Source: JADYZU01 sp964540965
GTDB lineage: Bacteria; Pseudomonadota; Alphaproteobacteria; Rhodobacterales; Rhodobacteraceae
DNA length: 64,000 bases
Assembly: GCA_964540965.1 (NCBI GenBank)
Contig: CAZIOT010000011.1
Location: 80,518 to 144,517, forward strand
Direction of reading: 5' to 3'
Position 1 is the first letter of the stretch; each line of letters opens with the position of its first letter. Below are positions 40,808 through 48,695 of the stretch, piece by piece. The notes beneath the pieces were generated by a model. It had not been told where the DNA came from, did not search any database, and worked only from the letters and a program-made list of their open reading frames with translations. Made by a program: the position numbers and the translations under genes.

Positions 40808-41088
40808 AAGAGGGGCCGGATCCCCGCGCCCAAGGTCAAGCCCTCGAACGCTGACTTAGAGGAGCGGTCGTGCTGGTCTATGACCTGATGAAGAGCGACG
40901 CTGGACGGGTGGCGGTCGCTCGATGAAATTTTGGACCGCCTTTGCGGGTATCATGAGACACGGCTTGCGGGCCGACCGTGAAAGAACGCCGACACACTTC
41001 TGCAGGCGGATTTGTGAAGTAGGCCAGGAAGGCCTAAAGATGAAACCGTGTCAGCTTTGCAAATGCACAACTGCCTTGAGGGAACGCC

Positions 41089-42114
41089 TTGCAGTTCAAC
41101 TATACGAACCCGCAGAATTCTATCGAAGAGATGCTTGGGGGTTATTTCTGCATCAACATGAGTGGGCCTATTGAGCCCGGCGATGACTTGCTGTTCAGGG
41201 ACTTCCTTTTGAGGTCGAAAGCTCCGGCTCGCTGCAGCGTGTATATTGATTCCTCCGGGGGCGATGTCGAGGCCGCGATTGGCATTGGGCGAACCATTCG
41301 CGACAACTGGTTTTCGACTTCAATTGGGCAATGTGTGATAAACTTTGATCGCTCCACTGCGGATTCGGGTTTCCGGCGTCTGATGCCAGGCAAGTGCATG
41401 AGCGCAGCTACGCTGGTTTTTCTTGGAGGCCGCCTTCGCTACTTTACCGACGGCTCAGTGTTTGGCGTTCATCGGTTCTCACTCCGAAATCCCGACCCCG
41501 GTCACATCGGGCGCTCGCAAGAGCTTTCGGCCATGATCGCGCGCTATCTGGCTGATATGGGCATTCGTATGGAGTTCATGTCAACGTCAGCGTCAACCAG
41601 TAGTGACTCCATCCAAACCCTCACCAAGGACAGGCTGACAGAACTCGGGGTCATAACCGGCGGAGTTACGGAAGCAGTATGGTCAATCCACGCGACGGAC
41701 AAGATCATGTATGTCAAGGGAGAGAGGGACTCTATTTTCGGCCATCACAAGGTAATTCTCGGTTACAGCAGAAGTCACGGATTCATTTTTTGGGCGGTAA
41801 TAGAAAGTCAGGGGCGTGAGAGAAAGCTTTCTGTCCATGCTCTTGTTGAAATTGTGTTGAACGGCGAGGATCGAAGAATTGACATTTCAGCAAGATGTAG
41901 CAGGCAGGTGATGGGAAACTACACCAACTTTATCGCCCCCTTGACTGACGAGGAGGCACGCGCGGTGGCCTACTCGGAGAGCTTTGGTATCCAGGTTCGT
42001 TTCTCACGGGAATCACAACTGTTTCTTGGCGCTTCCGCAGTATCGACGGAAGGAGGCGCACAAAGCTTGCAGACCTTTTACGAGTGCCTTCGAGGAGGCA
42101 GGCTTGAAGCTTAG
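41089..42114 (+). CDS. Orphan ClpP/SppA-like serine-protease-fold protein
   Basis: This 341-residue protein has a crotonase/ClpP-like N-terminal half. NMSGPIEPGDDLLFRDFLL is followed by VYIDSSGGDVEAAIGIGRTI (residues 51-70), the putative nucleophile S105 in GKCMSAATLVFLGG, and H128 in FGVHRFS, then LTELGVIT. This order is that of COG3904/Clp-type proteases. The C-terminal 150 residues (from about 192) match nothing I know. No signal peptide is seen. The start is TTG at 41089 with GAGGGAA upstream. Base composition and codon use differ sharply from the window, indicating horizontal transfer. Confidence 0.7.
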   Translation: MQFNYTNPQNSIEEMLGGYFCINMSGPIEPGDDLLFRDFLLRSKAPARCSVYIDSSGGDVEAAIGIGRTIRDNWFSTSIGQCVINFDRSTADSGFRRLMPGKCMSAATLVFLGGRLRYFTDGSVFGVHRFSLRNPDPGHIGRSQELSAMIARYLADMGIRMEFMSTSASTSSDSIQTLTKDRLTELGVITGGVTEAVWSIHATDKIMYVKGERDSIFGHHKVILGYSRSHGFIFWAVIESQGRERKLSVHALVEIVLNGEDRRIDISARCSRQVMGNYTNFIAPLTDEEARAVAYSESFGIQVRFSRESQLFLGASAVSTEGGAQSLQTFYECLRGGRLEA

Positions 42115-42145
42115 AGTAGCAGGCCCAACGCAAGACCCATCTCCC

Positions 42146-42193
42146 TTCATGGAAGACCACGTAACCTTCCATGCCGAGGCGTTGTGGCGCTAG
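42146..42193 (+). pseudogene. Detached 3'-end fragment of an fghA gene
   Basis: Forty-eight bases encode FMEDHVTFHAEALWR and a TAG stop, matching the fghA C-terminus (one conservative change, Ser to Thr; otherwise silent differences). The upstream frame does not continue into fghA. It is a relic of the gene end displaced by the insertion. Confidence 0.8.
42170..42187 (+). repeat. Direct repeat at the right end of the fghA insertion
   Basis: CATGCCGAGGCGTTGTGG, identical to 40784-40801. Beyond it the sequence returns to the high GC content of the chromosome. Confidence 0.8.
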
Positions 42194-42213
42194 CCGTGGC
42201 ATCCCGCAGGGTG

Positions 42214-42241
42214 TTCACCCGCAACGGGATCGGGCTACAAT
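42214..42241 (+). promoter_or_regulatory. Predicted promoter of the gene at 42275
   Basis: TTCACCC (42214-42220), 13 bases, GCTACAAT (42234-42241); 34 bases to the start codon. Confidence 0.45.
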
Positions 42242-42274
42242 TGCCAGCGTCCCGCCGATGCCAAGGAAGATGAC

Positions 42275-42781
42275 TTGCGCCCGATCCTGATCCTGACCGT
42301 GCTGCTGGCCGTCTGCTCGGCCGGCGATCTGGCGCCCGAGCCGGACCATACTCACCTTGGCCCGCCACAGCCGGAATATGTCGCCATCGACCCGCTGCCC
42401 GGGATCCGCGCCGATGGCCCGATGCCCGAAGTCATTGTGGAAGGCGCCCCATCCGGCTGGATGCTGCGGCCCGGCCTGACCCTGCCCGAACCGCGCGATA
42501 TCGTCTGGAACGGCGACAGCTACACCCTGCGCTGGATCGAGGACGGCGGCGAGGCGCCCTATCCGCCGCTGCCCGGATCGGCCGACCCCGGCCCGACCTA
42601 TCCCAATGTCGTGCTGATCGGCGGCACCGATGACCCGGCCCGCGCGCTGGTGGTCCGCCTGATCGCCTGTTCGGGCGGCTATGATGCCGGCATGACCCAT
42701 GCCATTCCCATGCCGCCGCGCCATGCGCCCACCGGCGACTGGGTGTTCGACGTGAACGCCAGCCGCTGTGACCACACATGA
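42275..42781 (+). CDS. Small secreted protein of unknown function
   Basis: A 168-residue protein with an N-terminal signal sequence (MRPILILTVLLAVCSAGD); the Cys at 14 in LLAVC could be lipidated but the lipobox is not ideal. The mature part is Pro-rich and acidic with no recognisable domain; two cysteines near the end (IACSGGY, SRCDHT) may pair. The start is TTG at 42275 with AAGGA 7-8 bases upstream; the nearby ATG at 42270 closes at once. It overlaps the next gene in ATGA. Confidence 0.65.
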   Translation: MRPILILTVLLAVCSAGDLAPEPDHTHLGPPQPEYVAIDPLPGIRADGPMPEVIVEGAPSGWMLRPGLTLPEPRDIVWNGDSYTLRWIEDGGEAPYPPLPGSADPGPTYPNVVLIGGTDDPARALVVRLIACSGGYDAGMTHAIPMPPRHAPTGDWVFDVNASRCDHT

Positions 42782-43224
42782 TCTATGTCGATGCCGATGC
42801 CTGCCCGGTCAAGGCCGAGGCCGAACGCGTGGCGACCCGCCATGGCATCGCCATGGCCGTGGTGTCGAACGGCGGCATCCGGCCGTCGCCGAACCCGCTG
42901 GTGCAGACGGTGATCGTGCCCGAGGGGCCGGACGTGGCCGACCAGTGGATCGCCGACCGCGCCGGACCGGGCGATGTGGTGGTGACCGGCGATATTCCCC
43001 TAGCCGCCCGCGTCATCGCCAAGGGCGCGCTGGTGGTGAAACACAATGGCGAGGCGCTGACCGCCCGCAACATCGGCTCGGTCCTTGCCGCGCGCGACCT
43101 GATGGCCGACCTGCGCGCCGCCGACCCGTTCCGGCAGGGCGGCGGCCGGCCATTCTCGAACGCCGACCGCTCGCGGTTTCTTGACGCGCTGGAACGGGCG
43201 GTGCGGCAGGCGGGGAAAGGGTGA
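42778..43224 (+). CDS. YaiI/YqxD (UPF0178, DUF188) family protein
   Basis: A 148-residue cytoplasmic protein of the YaiI/YqxD family, recognised by the start IYVDADACPVKAEAERVA, then GDVVVTGDIPLAARVIAKGA and HNGEALTARNIG. The family has a PIN-like fold with conserved aspartates (VDADACPV, TGDIPLA), so an RNA-related role is suspected, but no function is proven. It is coupled to the upstream secreted-protein gene by an ATGA overlap. Confidence 0.9.
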   Translation: MIYVDADACPVKAEAERVATRHGIAMAVVSNGGIRPSPNPLVQTVIVPEGPDVADQWIADRAGPGDVVVTGDIPLAARVIAKGALVVKHNGEALTARNIGSVLAARDLMADLRAADPFRQGGGRPFSNADRSRFLDALERAVRQAGKG

Positions 43225-43359
43225 GGGCACATCGCGCCTTTGTCGACGGGCCGGGCCGTGACAGCTTCGTTCCAGTTCCGCCCTGTCACAGGCCCGCGCG
43301 ACAAGAACGCTGCCTGTCGTGTTCCTGTCCCAATTTTCTGGCCAACGCGGCAAGGGCGG

Positions 43360-43578
43360 ATGTTAGCTGAGCTTCCCGCCCTTATTCCGGTCTTGGACAA
43401 TGTGTTCGCAGCGGACCTTCCCTGCAGGCCCCATGTCATGGCCCAGCACTTCGCCTGGCAAGTTCTTATGGGCTCGGTCTACGGCATCACGCCACCCGAA
43501 TGGGCCGTCTACCGGATCGGGCCGGACAACAGCGCCGCGGAAATCTGCGTGCTGGACCGCGTTCCGATCCATTACTAG
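43360..43578 (+). CDS. Small hypothetical protein
   Basis: About 72 residues from an ATG at 43360 with AAGGG close upstream (GCAAGGGCGGATG). The frame is open further upstream to 43240, so the start is uncertain. The sequence (AQHFAWQVLMGSVYGITPPE, then VLDRVPIHY) has no motif I recognise. It may be a real small gene because codon use resembles the neighbours, but evidence is thin. Confidence 0.4.
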   Translation: MLAELPALIPVLDNVFAADLPCRPHVMAQHFAWQVLMGSVYGITPPEWAVYRIGPDNSAAEICVLDRVPIHY

Positions 43579-43667
43579 CGCCGCCCCCCCGCGACTGCGG
43601 GCGATGTCGCAAAGGGGCTGGCCTTTCCCCCGCCGGAAGGGCACGGAGGGGCGAAGGAGACCCTCCC

Positions 43668-44630
43668 GTGATCCGCCCTGCCCCGAACACCGCCCTTGCG
43701 GGCATCCTCTTTGCCCTTGGCGGCAGCGTCATCATGTCGATGAACGACCTGGCCGTGAAACGGCTGTCGGGCGACTATCCGCTGCATGAGGTGATCCTTG
43801 TGCGCGCCACGGTCGGGCTGCTGGTGCTGTTCGGGCTGATGTGGTGGTCGGGGGCGGGGTTGCGGCTCTTGACCACGCGAAAGCCCCTTCTGCACCTGAT
43901 CCGTGTCGGCCTTGTCCTGATCTCGAATGTCGCCTATTTCACCGCGCTGGCGGCGATGCCCCTGGCCGATACCGTGGCCATCGGTTTCATGGCGCCGCTG
44001 TTCGTGACCGTACTGTCCATCCCCTTTCTTGGCGAAAAGGTCGGGCCGCACCGCTGGGCGGCGGTGGGGGTGGGCCTTCTTGGCGTCATCGTCATGACCC
44101 GGCCGGGATCGGGCACGATCCAGCCGGCGGCGCTGCTCGCCATCCTCTCGGCCGCCTGCTACGCGATGATGCACATCATGACCCGGCGCATGAAGGGCAG
44201 CGAAAGCGTCCTGACGATGAGCCTTTATGTCCAGATCGGCTTTGTCACCGTCTCGCTGATGATGGGAATGATCGCGGGCGACGGGAAATTCGCCGGATCG
44301 GACGACGCCTCGCTTGCCTTCCTGTTCCGGGCGTGGAGCTGGCCGCCGGCATCGGACCTGCCGTGGTTCCTGCTGACCGGGGTGGGGGTCGCCATCGGCG
44401 GGCTGATGATCAGCCAGGCCTACAAGCTGTGCGAGGCGGCGCTGGTCGCGCCGTTCGAATATGCCGCGATGCCGCTGGCGATCCTCTGGGGGGTCGTGGT
44501 CTTTGCGCAATGGCCGGACCGCATCGCCTGGATCGGCATTGCGCTGATCTGCGGCGCCGGTCTTTATACGCTCTGGCGGGAAACGGTGCGGCGAAAGGGC
44601 GGGCATGGCTCCGAAGGCAGCGGTATTTGA
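43668..44630 (+). CDS. DMT-superfamily (EamA) transporter
   Basis: This 320-residue inner-membrane protein has ten hydrophobic segments in two EamA repeats. Conserved parts are HEVILVRATVGLLVLFG, AMPLADTVAIGFMAPLF, FLGEKVGPHRWAAVGVGLLG and AALVAPFEYAAMPLAI. The start is GTG at 43668 with GAAGGAGA upstream; ATG codons downstream would remove the first helix. Its last 26 bases overlap the HAD gene, so it heads a four-gene unit with the HAD, cyclodeaminase and hydrolase genes. Substrate unknown. Confidence 0.85.
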   Translation: MIRPAPNTALAGILFALGGSVIMSMNDLAVKRLSGDYPLHEVILVRATVGLLVLFGLMWWSGAGLRLLTTRKPLLHLIRVGLVLISNVAYFTALAAMPLADTVAIGFMAPLFVTVLSIPFLGEKVGPHRWAAVGVGLLGVIVMTRPGSGTIQPAALLAILSAACYAMMHIMTRRMKGSESVLTMSLYVQIGFVTVSLMMGMIAGDGKFAGSDDASLAFLFRAWSWPPASDLPWFLLTGVGVAIGGLMISQAYKLCEAALVAPFEYAAMPLAILWGVVVFAQWPDRIAWIGIALICGAGLYTLWRETVRRKGGHGSEGSGI

Positions 44631-45225
44631 CATCGGCCGTGTGCTGATCAACTGGGATCCCGAAGGGTTCTATGACCGGGTGATCGGGGCCGAGGCCCGC
44701 GCCCGGCTGTTTGCCGAAGTGCCGCTGACCGCGACCAATATCGCCATCGACAACGGCAGCCCGTGGAAGGAAACCATCCACGACCTTGCCGCCGCCCATC
44801 CCGGCTGGTCGGCGGAAATCCTGCTCTGGCACGACCGCTGGATCGAGATGGCAAGCCCCGCCATCGACCATTCGGTGCGGCTGATGCGGGCGCTGCGGGC
44901 GCGTGGCGTCCCGGTCATCGCCCTGACCAATTTCGGACGCGAGAGTTTCGCCCATGCCCGCACGCAATACGACTTCTTCACCGAATTCGACAGCGCCGTT
45001 GTCTCGGGCGAGCTTCGCTGCATGAAGCCCGACGCGGCGATCTATGCCGAGGTCGAGCGGCGGACCGGACTGGCCGGCACCGACCTGATCTTCACCGACG
45101 ACAACCCCGACAATATTGCCGCCGCCCTTGCCCGCGGCTGGAAGGCGCATCTGTTCACCGAACCGCAGGGCTGGGCCGACCGGCTGGTGGGCGAGGGGCT
45201 GTTGACCGCCGGAGAGGCGACATGA
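44605..45225 (+). CDS. HAD-family hydrolase (subfamily IA)
   Basis: A 206-residue cytoplasmic phosphatase-like protein with all four HAD motifs: I, VFDIGRVLINWD; II, IALTNFG; III, the lysine in CMKPDAAIY; IV, FTDDNPDN. The DxG form of motif I (in place of DxD) is shared with the YihX-like branch, which acts on small phosphorylated sugars. The substrate cannot be assigned. It overlaps the upstream DMT gene by 26 bases and the cyclodeaminase gene by ATGA. Confidence 0.88.
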   Translation: MAPKAAVFDIGRVLINWDPEGFYDRVIGAEARARLFAEVPLTATNIAIDNGSPWKETIHDLAAAHPGWSAEILLWHDRWIEMASPAIDHSVRLMRALRARGVPVIALTNFGRESFAHARTQYDFFTEFDSAVVSGELRCMKPDAAIYAEVERRTGLAGTDLIFTDDNPDNIAAALARGWKAHLFTEPQGWADRLVGEGLLTAGEAT

Positions 45226-46145
45226 CCATCGCGCTGATTTCCTTTGACGAGGGCGACCGGGTGCTGGACTGGCCGGGCGTCGCCCGCGCCATCGCCGAGG
45301 GGCACGACCATCCGAAGGGGCAGGTCAACGACCTGTTCCTGTATCGCGGCGCCGAAACGCTGCTGAACCGCACCGCGTGGATCGACGGGCTGGGGATCGC
45401 GGCCAAGGTGGCGACGGTATTTCCGGGCAATGCCGCACAGGGCAAGCCGACCATCGGCGGCGCGGTCAACCTGTGTTCCGACAGCGACGGCCAGCTTGAG
45501 GCGGTGCTGGATTTCCACCTTGTCACCAAATGGAAGACCGTGGGCGACAGCCTGCTTGCCGCGATGCGGCTGGCGCGCCGGGACAGCCGCAACATCCTGA
45601 TCGTCGGGGCCGGCAATATCGGCCGCTCGCTGCACGATGCCTATGCCGCGGTCTTTTCCGAGGCGCGTTTCACCGTCTGGAACCGCAGCCGCGCCGGCGC
45701 CGAGCGTTTTGCCGCAGACCGGCCCGGCACCGCCATCGCCGGCGATCTGGAAAGTGCCGTCCGTGCCGCCGACATCGTCACCTGCGCCACCATGTCGACC
45801 GAGCCGCTGATCCGTGGCGACTGGCTGCGACCCGGCCAGCATGTCGACCTGATCGGCGCCTATACCCGCGACATGCGGGAAAGCGACGATGCGGCGATGG
45901 CCCGGTCGCGGGTCTTTGTCGACTGTTTCGACACCACCATCGACCATATCGGCGACCTGACGGCGCCGCTGGCCTCGGGGGCGATCCGCCGTGACCACAT
46001 CCTTGCCGATTTCTACGACCTCGCGTCATTCCGTCGCCATGACGATGCCGAAATCACCCTGTTCAAGAATGGTGGCGGCGCGCATCTGGATCTGATGGTC
46101 AGCCGGCATATTCTGGGCGCGTGGCAGGCTGCCACGCGGGGATGA
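45222..46145 (+). CDS. Ornithine cyclodeaminase/mu-crystallin family protein
   Basis: This 307-residue protein has the OCD/mu-crystallin pattern: GIAAKVATVFPGNAAQGKPT near residue 58, LDFHLVTKWKTVGDSLLAA (usual DGxxLTxxRTAAxS position), and the NAD-binding VGAGNIGRSLHDAY around residue 130. Members deaminate ornithine to proline or reduce cyclic imines and keto acids. The altered LVTKWKT segment (usually LTxxRT) argues against a true ornithine cyclodeaminase. It is coupled to the HAD gene by ATGA. Confidence 0.85.
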   Translation: MTIALISFDEGDRVLDWPGVARAIAEGHDHPKGQVNDLFLYRGAETLLNRTAWIDGLGIAAKVATVFPGNAAQGKPTIGGAVNLCSDSDGQLEAVLDFHLVTKWKTVGDSLLAAMRLARRDSRNILIVGAGNIGRSLHDAYAAVFSEARFTVWNRSRAGAERFAADRPGTAIAGDLESAVRAADIVTCATMSTEPLIRGDWLRPGQHVDLIGAYTRDMRESDDAAMARSRVFVDCFDTTIDHIGDLTAPLASGAIRRDHILADFYDLASFRRHDDAEITLFKNGGGAHLDLMVSRHILGAWQAATRG

Positions 46146-46155
46146 AGGGGGCCGC

Positions 46156-47079
46156 ATGGTCTGGCTTCTCATTGTGGTGGCGGTGCTCGTCGCGGCAGCG
46201 GTGCTTTACCCGCTCTGGCGCGAGGCGCGGCGCGGTCTGCCCGACACGCGCAAGGCGCCGGGCGACCTGATCGACCTGCCGCAGGGCGTGACCCATGCCC
46301 GCTGGATCGGTCCGGCGCGCGGCCCGGTGATCGTGGCGATCCACGGCCTGACCACGCCCTCGCCGGTGTTCGACGCGCTGGCGCCGGAACTGGCCGGGCT
46401 GGGCTACCGGGTGCTGGTCTATGATCTTTATGGCCGCGGCTATTCGGCCAGTGTCCGCGGCGTGCAGGACGCCGCCTTTTGCCTGCAGCAGCTGGACGGC
46501 CTGCTGGACCATTACGGGCTGAAGGACGACCTGACGCTGCTGGGCTATTCGTCGGGCGCCGCCATCGCCACGGCCTTTGCCGCGGCGAATCCGCATCGGA
46601 TGAAACGGCTGGTGCTGATCGCCCCCGCCGGGATCGAAATGGGCGAAACGCCCGAGGCGCGGTTCATCCGCCGGGTGCCGCTGCTTGGCAACTGGCTATT
46701 CGCGCTTGCCGGCCCCCGCCGCCTGCGCGAGGCGGCCGCGGCCAGCGGCCCTTCGGAAGTGCCGGGTCTGGCCGAGATCCAGGCCGGCGAACTCGACCGT
46801 CGCGGCTATCTTGCGGCGGTGCTGGCGACGATCCGCGGCGTCCGCCATACCCGGCAGGAAGCCGAGCATCGCGCGCTTGGCCGCAACGACATTCCCGTCG
46901 TCGCCATCTGGGCCGAGGCCGATACCACGGTGCCGATCCGCGCCCTTGGCGATCTTGCCCTGTGGAACCGCGCCGCCAAGCAGGAGATGATCGCCGGCGC
47001 CGGCCATGGCCTGCCGCATACCCATCCGCGGCAGGTGATGGAGATCCTGCGCGATGTGCTGCGCGAGGATTGGGTGTGA
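46156..47079 (+). CDS. Alpha/beta hydrolase with N-terminal membrane anchor
   Basis: This 307-residue protein begins with one hydrophobic segment (MVWLLIVVAVLVAAAVLYPLW), so it is probably anchored in the inner membrane. The hydrolase fold shows the oxyanion HGLTTPSP, the nucleophile elbow GYSSGA, the acid in WAEADTTVP and the histidine in GAGHGLPH. It resembles lipase/esterase-type hydrolases without a clear substrate. It lies 10 bases after the cyclodeaminase gene and is probably the last of that operon. Confidence 0.87.
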   Translation: MVWLLIVVAVLVAAAVLYPLWREARRGLPDTRKAPGDLIDLPQGVTHARWIGPARGPVIVAIHGLTTPSPVFDALAPELAGLGYRVLVYDLYGRGYSASVRGVQDAAFCLQQLDGLLDHYGLKDDLTLLGYSSGAAIATAFAAANPHRMKRLVLIAPAGIEMGETPEARFIRRVPLLGNWLFALAGPRRLREAAAASGPSEVPGLAEIQAGELDRRGYLAAVLATIRGVRHTRQEAEHRALGRNDIPVVAIWAEADTTVPIRALGDLALWNRAAKQEMIAGAGHGLPHTHPRQVMEILRDVLREDWV

Positions 47080-47082
47080 CGC

Positions 47083-48321
47083 TCAGGCCCCTGCGGGCAG
47101 CGGCTCGCGCCGCTCGCGGATGGGCAGATGCACCAGCGCGCTGAAGGCGCCGACGCCGATGCCGATCCACCAGACGACATCATAGCTGCCGTACAGGTCA
47201 TACATCTTGCCGCCCAGCCAGACGCCCATGAACCCGCCCAGCTGGTGGCTGAAGAACACGATGCCGTACAGCGTGCCCATATAGCGCAGCCCGTAAAGAT
47301 GCGCGATCAGCCCCGAGGTCAGCGGCACCGTGGCCAGCCACAGCGCCCCCATGACCAGCGAGAACACCAGCACCGTCAGGGGCGACATCGGCGTCAGGAT
47401 GAACCAGATCGAGGCGAGCGTGCGGCCGGTATAGATGCCGGCCAGCAGGTATTTCTTGGGGAATCGGTTGCCAAGGTACCCGGCCAGCAGCGTGCCGCCG
47501 ATATTGGCAAGGCCGACGACCGAAATCGCCACCGCGCCCAGCAGGCTGGTGGTGGTGATGCCCAGCCCGGCCAGCAGCGACCCCTGCGGGATCGGCGAAC
47601 AGATCTCGGTCACGAAGGCGGGGAAATGCGCGGTGATGAAGGCAAGCTGGTAGCCGCACGAGAAAAAGCCGAGGAAGATCATCGCATAGGACGGATCGCG
47701 GAAGGCGCGGGTCAGGATCTGGCCCATGCTTTCCTGCAATTCGGCCTTTGACGCGCGCACCGGCGCCCGCAGCATCGGCAGCGCCAGCAGGCTGGCAAGG
47801 ATGATCGCCGCAAAGGTCAGGAACACCGATTGCCAGGGCATCAGCGACAAGAGCCCCTCGGCCAGCGGAGGGCCGACGACCTGGCCGGCGGAACCGGCGG
47901 CCGTGGCGATTGCCAGCGCCATCGAGCGGTGCTCGGGCGCGCTGGCGCGGCCCACCACGGCAAGGATGACGCCAAAGCCGGTGCCGGCGATGCCGAAACC
48001 GACGATGAACTCGGACCCCTGCGCCGCAAGCGGCGTGGTTGAGATCGCAGCAAGGACCAGCCCGGCGGCATAGGCCAGCGCGCCCAGGATGATCGCCCGC
48101 CGGTCGCCCAGCTTTTCCGCCATGGCGCCGAAGAGCGGCTGGCCGATGCCCCAGGCAAGGTTCTGGATGGCGATGGCCATGCTGAATTCGGATCGCGGCC
48201 AGCCGAATTCCTCGGCGATCGGGATCTGGAACACGCCAAAGGCGGCGCGGATGGCAAAGCCGACCAGAAGGATGATCGAGCCGCCGATCAGGACGGGGGT
48301 GACAAGGGAGGCGCGGGTCAT
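47083..48321 (-). CDS. MFS transporter
   Basis: This 412-residue inner-membrane protein has 12 helices. The loop AEKLGDRRAIILGALAYAAGL after helix 2 is the MFS A-motif, and the sixth-to-seventh loop is long and charged (RAPVRASKAELQESMG). The helix-4/5 region ATAAGSAGQVVGPP and the helix-10 LYGIVFFSHQLGGFMG place it among the monocarboxylate/oxalate-formate-type MFS group. The ATG at 48321 was chosen by family start (TRASLVTPVLIGG). It is convergent with the hydrolase gene (3-base gap). Confidence 0.86.
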   Translation of the reverse strand: MTRASLVTPVLIGGSIILLVGFAIRAAFGVFQIPIAEEFGWPRSEFSMAIAIQNLAWGIGQPLFGAMAEKLGDRRAIILGALAYAAGLVLAAISTTPLAAQGSEFIVGFGIAGTGFGVILAVVGRASAPEHRSMALAIATAAGSAGQVVGPPLAEGLLSLMPWQSVFLTFAAIILASLLALPMLRAPVRASKAELQESMGQILTRAFRDPSYAMIFLGFFSCGYQLAFITAHFPAFVTEICSPIPQGSLLAGLGITTTSLLGAVAISVVGLANIGGTLLAGYLGNRFPKKYLLAGIYTGRTLASIWFILTPMSPLTVLVFSLVMGALWLATVPLTSGLIAHLYGLRYMGTLYGIVFFSHQLGGFMGVWLGGKMYDLYGSYDVVWWIGIGVGAFSALVHLPIRERREPLPAGA

Positions 48322-48456
48322 GACACCGCGACAAGACGCCGTTTCACCGGCACTGTCAAACCGCCTCCGGCAAGTCCCGCCGGTAAATAGCGCCCTGCAG
48401 GGAACGCAGCCCAAAACCCGCCCGGCAGATTGCGTCCGGTCCCGGCCCCGCAGCAG

Positions 48457-48481
48457 AAAGAAGGGGGGCCGTCTGCCCCCC
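48457..48481 (-). terminator. Intrinsic terminator downstream of ilvD-acuI
   Basis: On the minus strand GGGGGG pairs with CCCCCC around CAGACGG and is followed by TTCTTT. It lies about 215 bases past the acuI stop, beyond the family A repeats. Confidence 0.6.
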
Positions 48482-48500
48482 TCGCCGCGTTCCGCGGCTC

Positions 48501-48577
48501 ACCCCCCGAGGATATTTGCGGACGAAGAATGAGCAGGGTCATTTGCCCCCATTCTTCGTCTGCAAATATCCCGGGGT
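48501..48577. repeat. Inverted pair of dispersed repeats, family A (copies 3 and 4)
   Basis: Copy 3 (48501-48531) contains GATATTTGCGGACGAAGAA; copy 4 (48550-48577) is its near-exact reverse complement (one substitution in the core). They are separated by 18 bases, so RNA of this region can fold into a long hairpin. Related single copies lie at 319-350 and 30588-30620. Confidence 0.75.
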
Positions 48578-48695
48578 TGGAGCCATTGCCCGCCATTGAT
48601 CCGAGAGGCAATGGCGACGGGCAGCGCCCCGGGGCCGTCCGCAGGTGCTGCCGCCGGGCATTGCGCTCCCTGCCGCACGGGCGGTGCCGCGGGCC

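Larger units (their letters stand above)
40802..42187. mobile_element. AT-rich 1.4-kb insertion at the 3' end of fghA
   Basis: The segment between the two 18-base direct repeats has a clearly lower GC content than either flank, holds one orphan gene (41089-42114) and no integrase or transposase. The first 280 bases have no gene I can support; they contain a short open stretch near 40870-40920 (VYDLMKSDAGRVAVAR), which may be a remnant. The duplicated gene end is the mark left when an element integrates into a gene 3' end and brings its own copy. It could equally come from recombination with foreign DNA. Confidence 0.55.
48322..48695. other. Gene-free interval with repeats and a terminator
   Basis: These 374 bases hold no convincing gene. 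They contain the acuI-side terminator (48457-48481) and the inverted pair of family A repeats (48501-48577). Confidence 0.6.

Noticed and set aside
40808..41088. Insertion-sequence remnant in the left part of the fghA insertion
   Set aside because: No terminal inverted repeats, transposase motif or DDE-type residues could be found; only an unidentified short open stretch.
40923..41174. An 83-codon frame within the fghA insertion
   Set aside because: It overlaps the start of the ClpP-like gene in another frame, has no good ribosome-binding site, and its composition gives no support.
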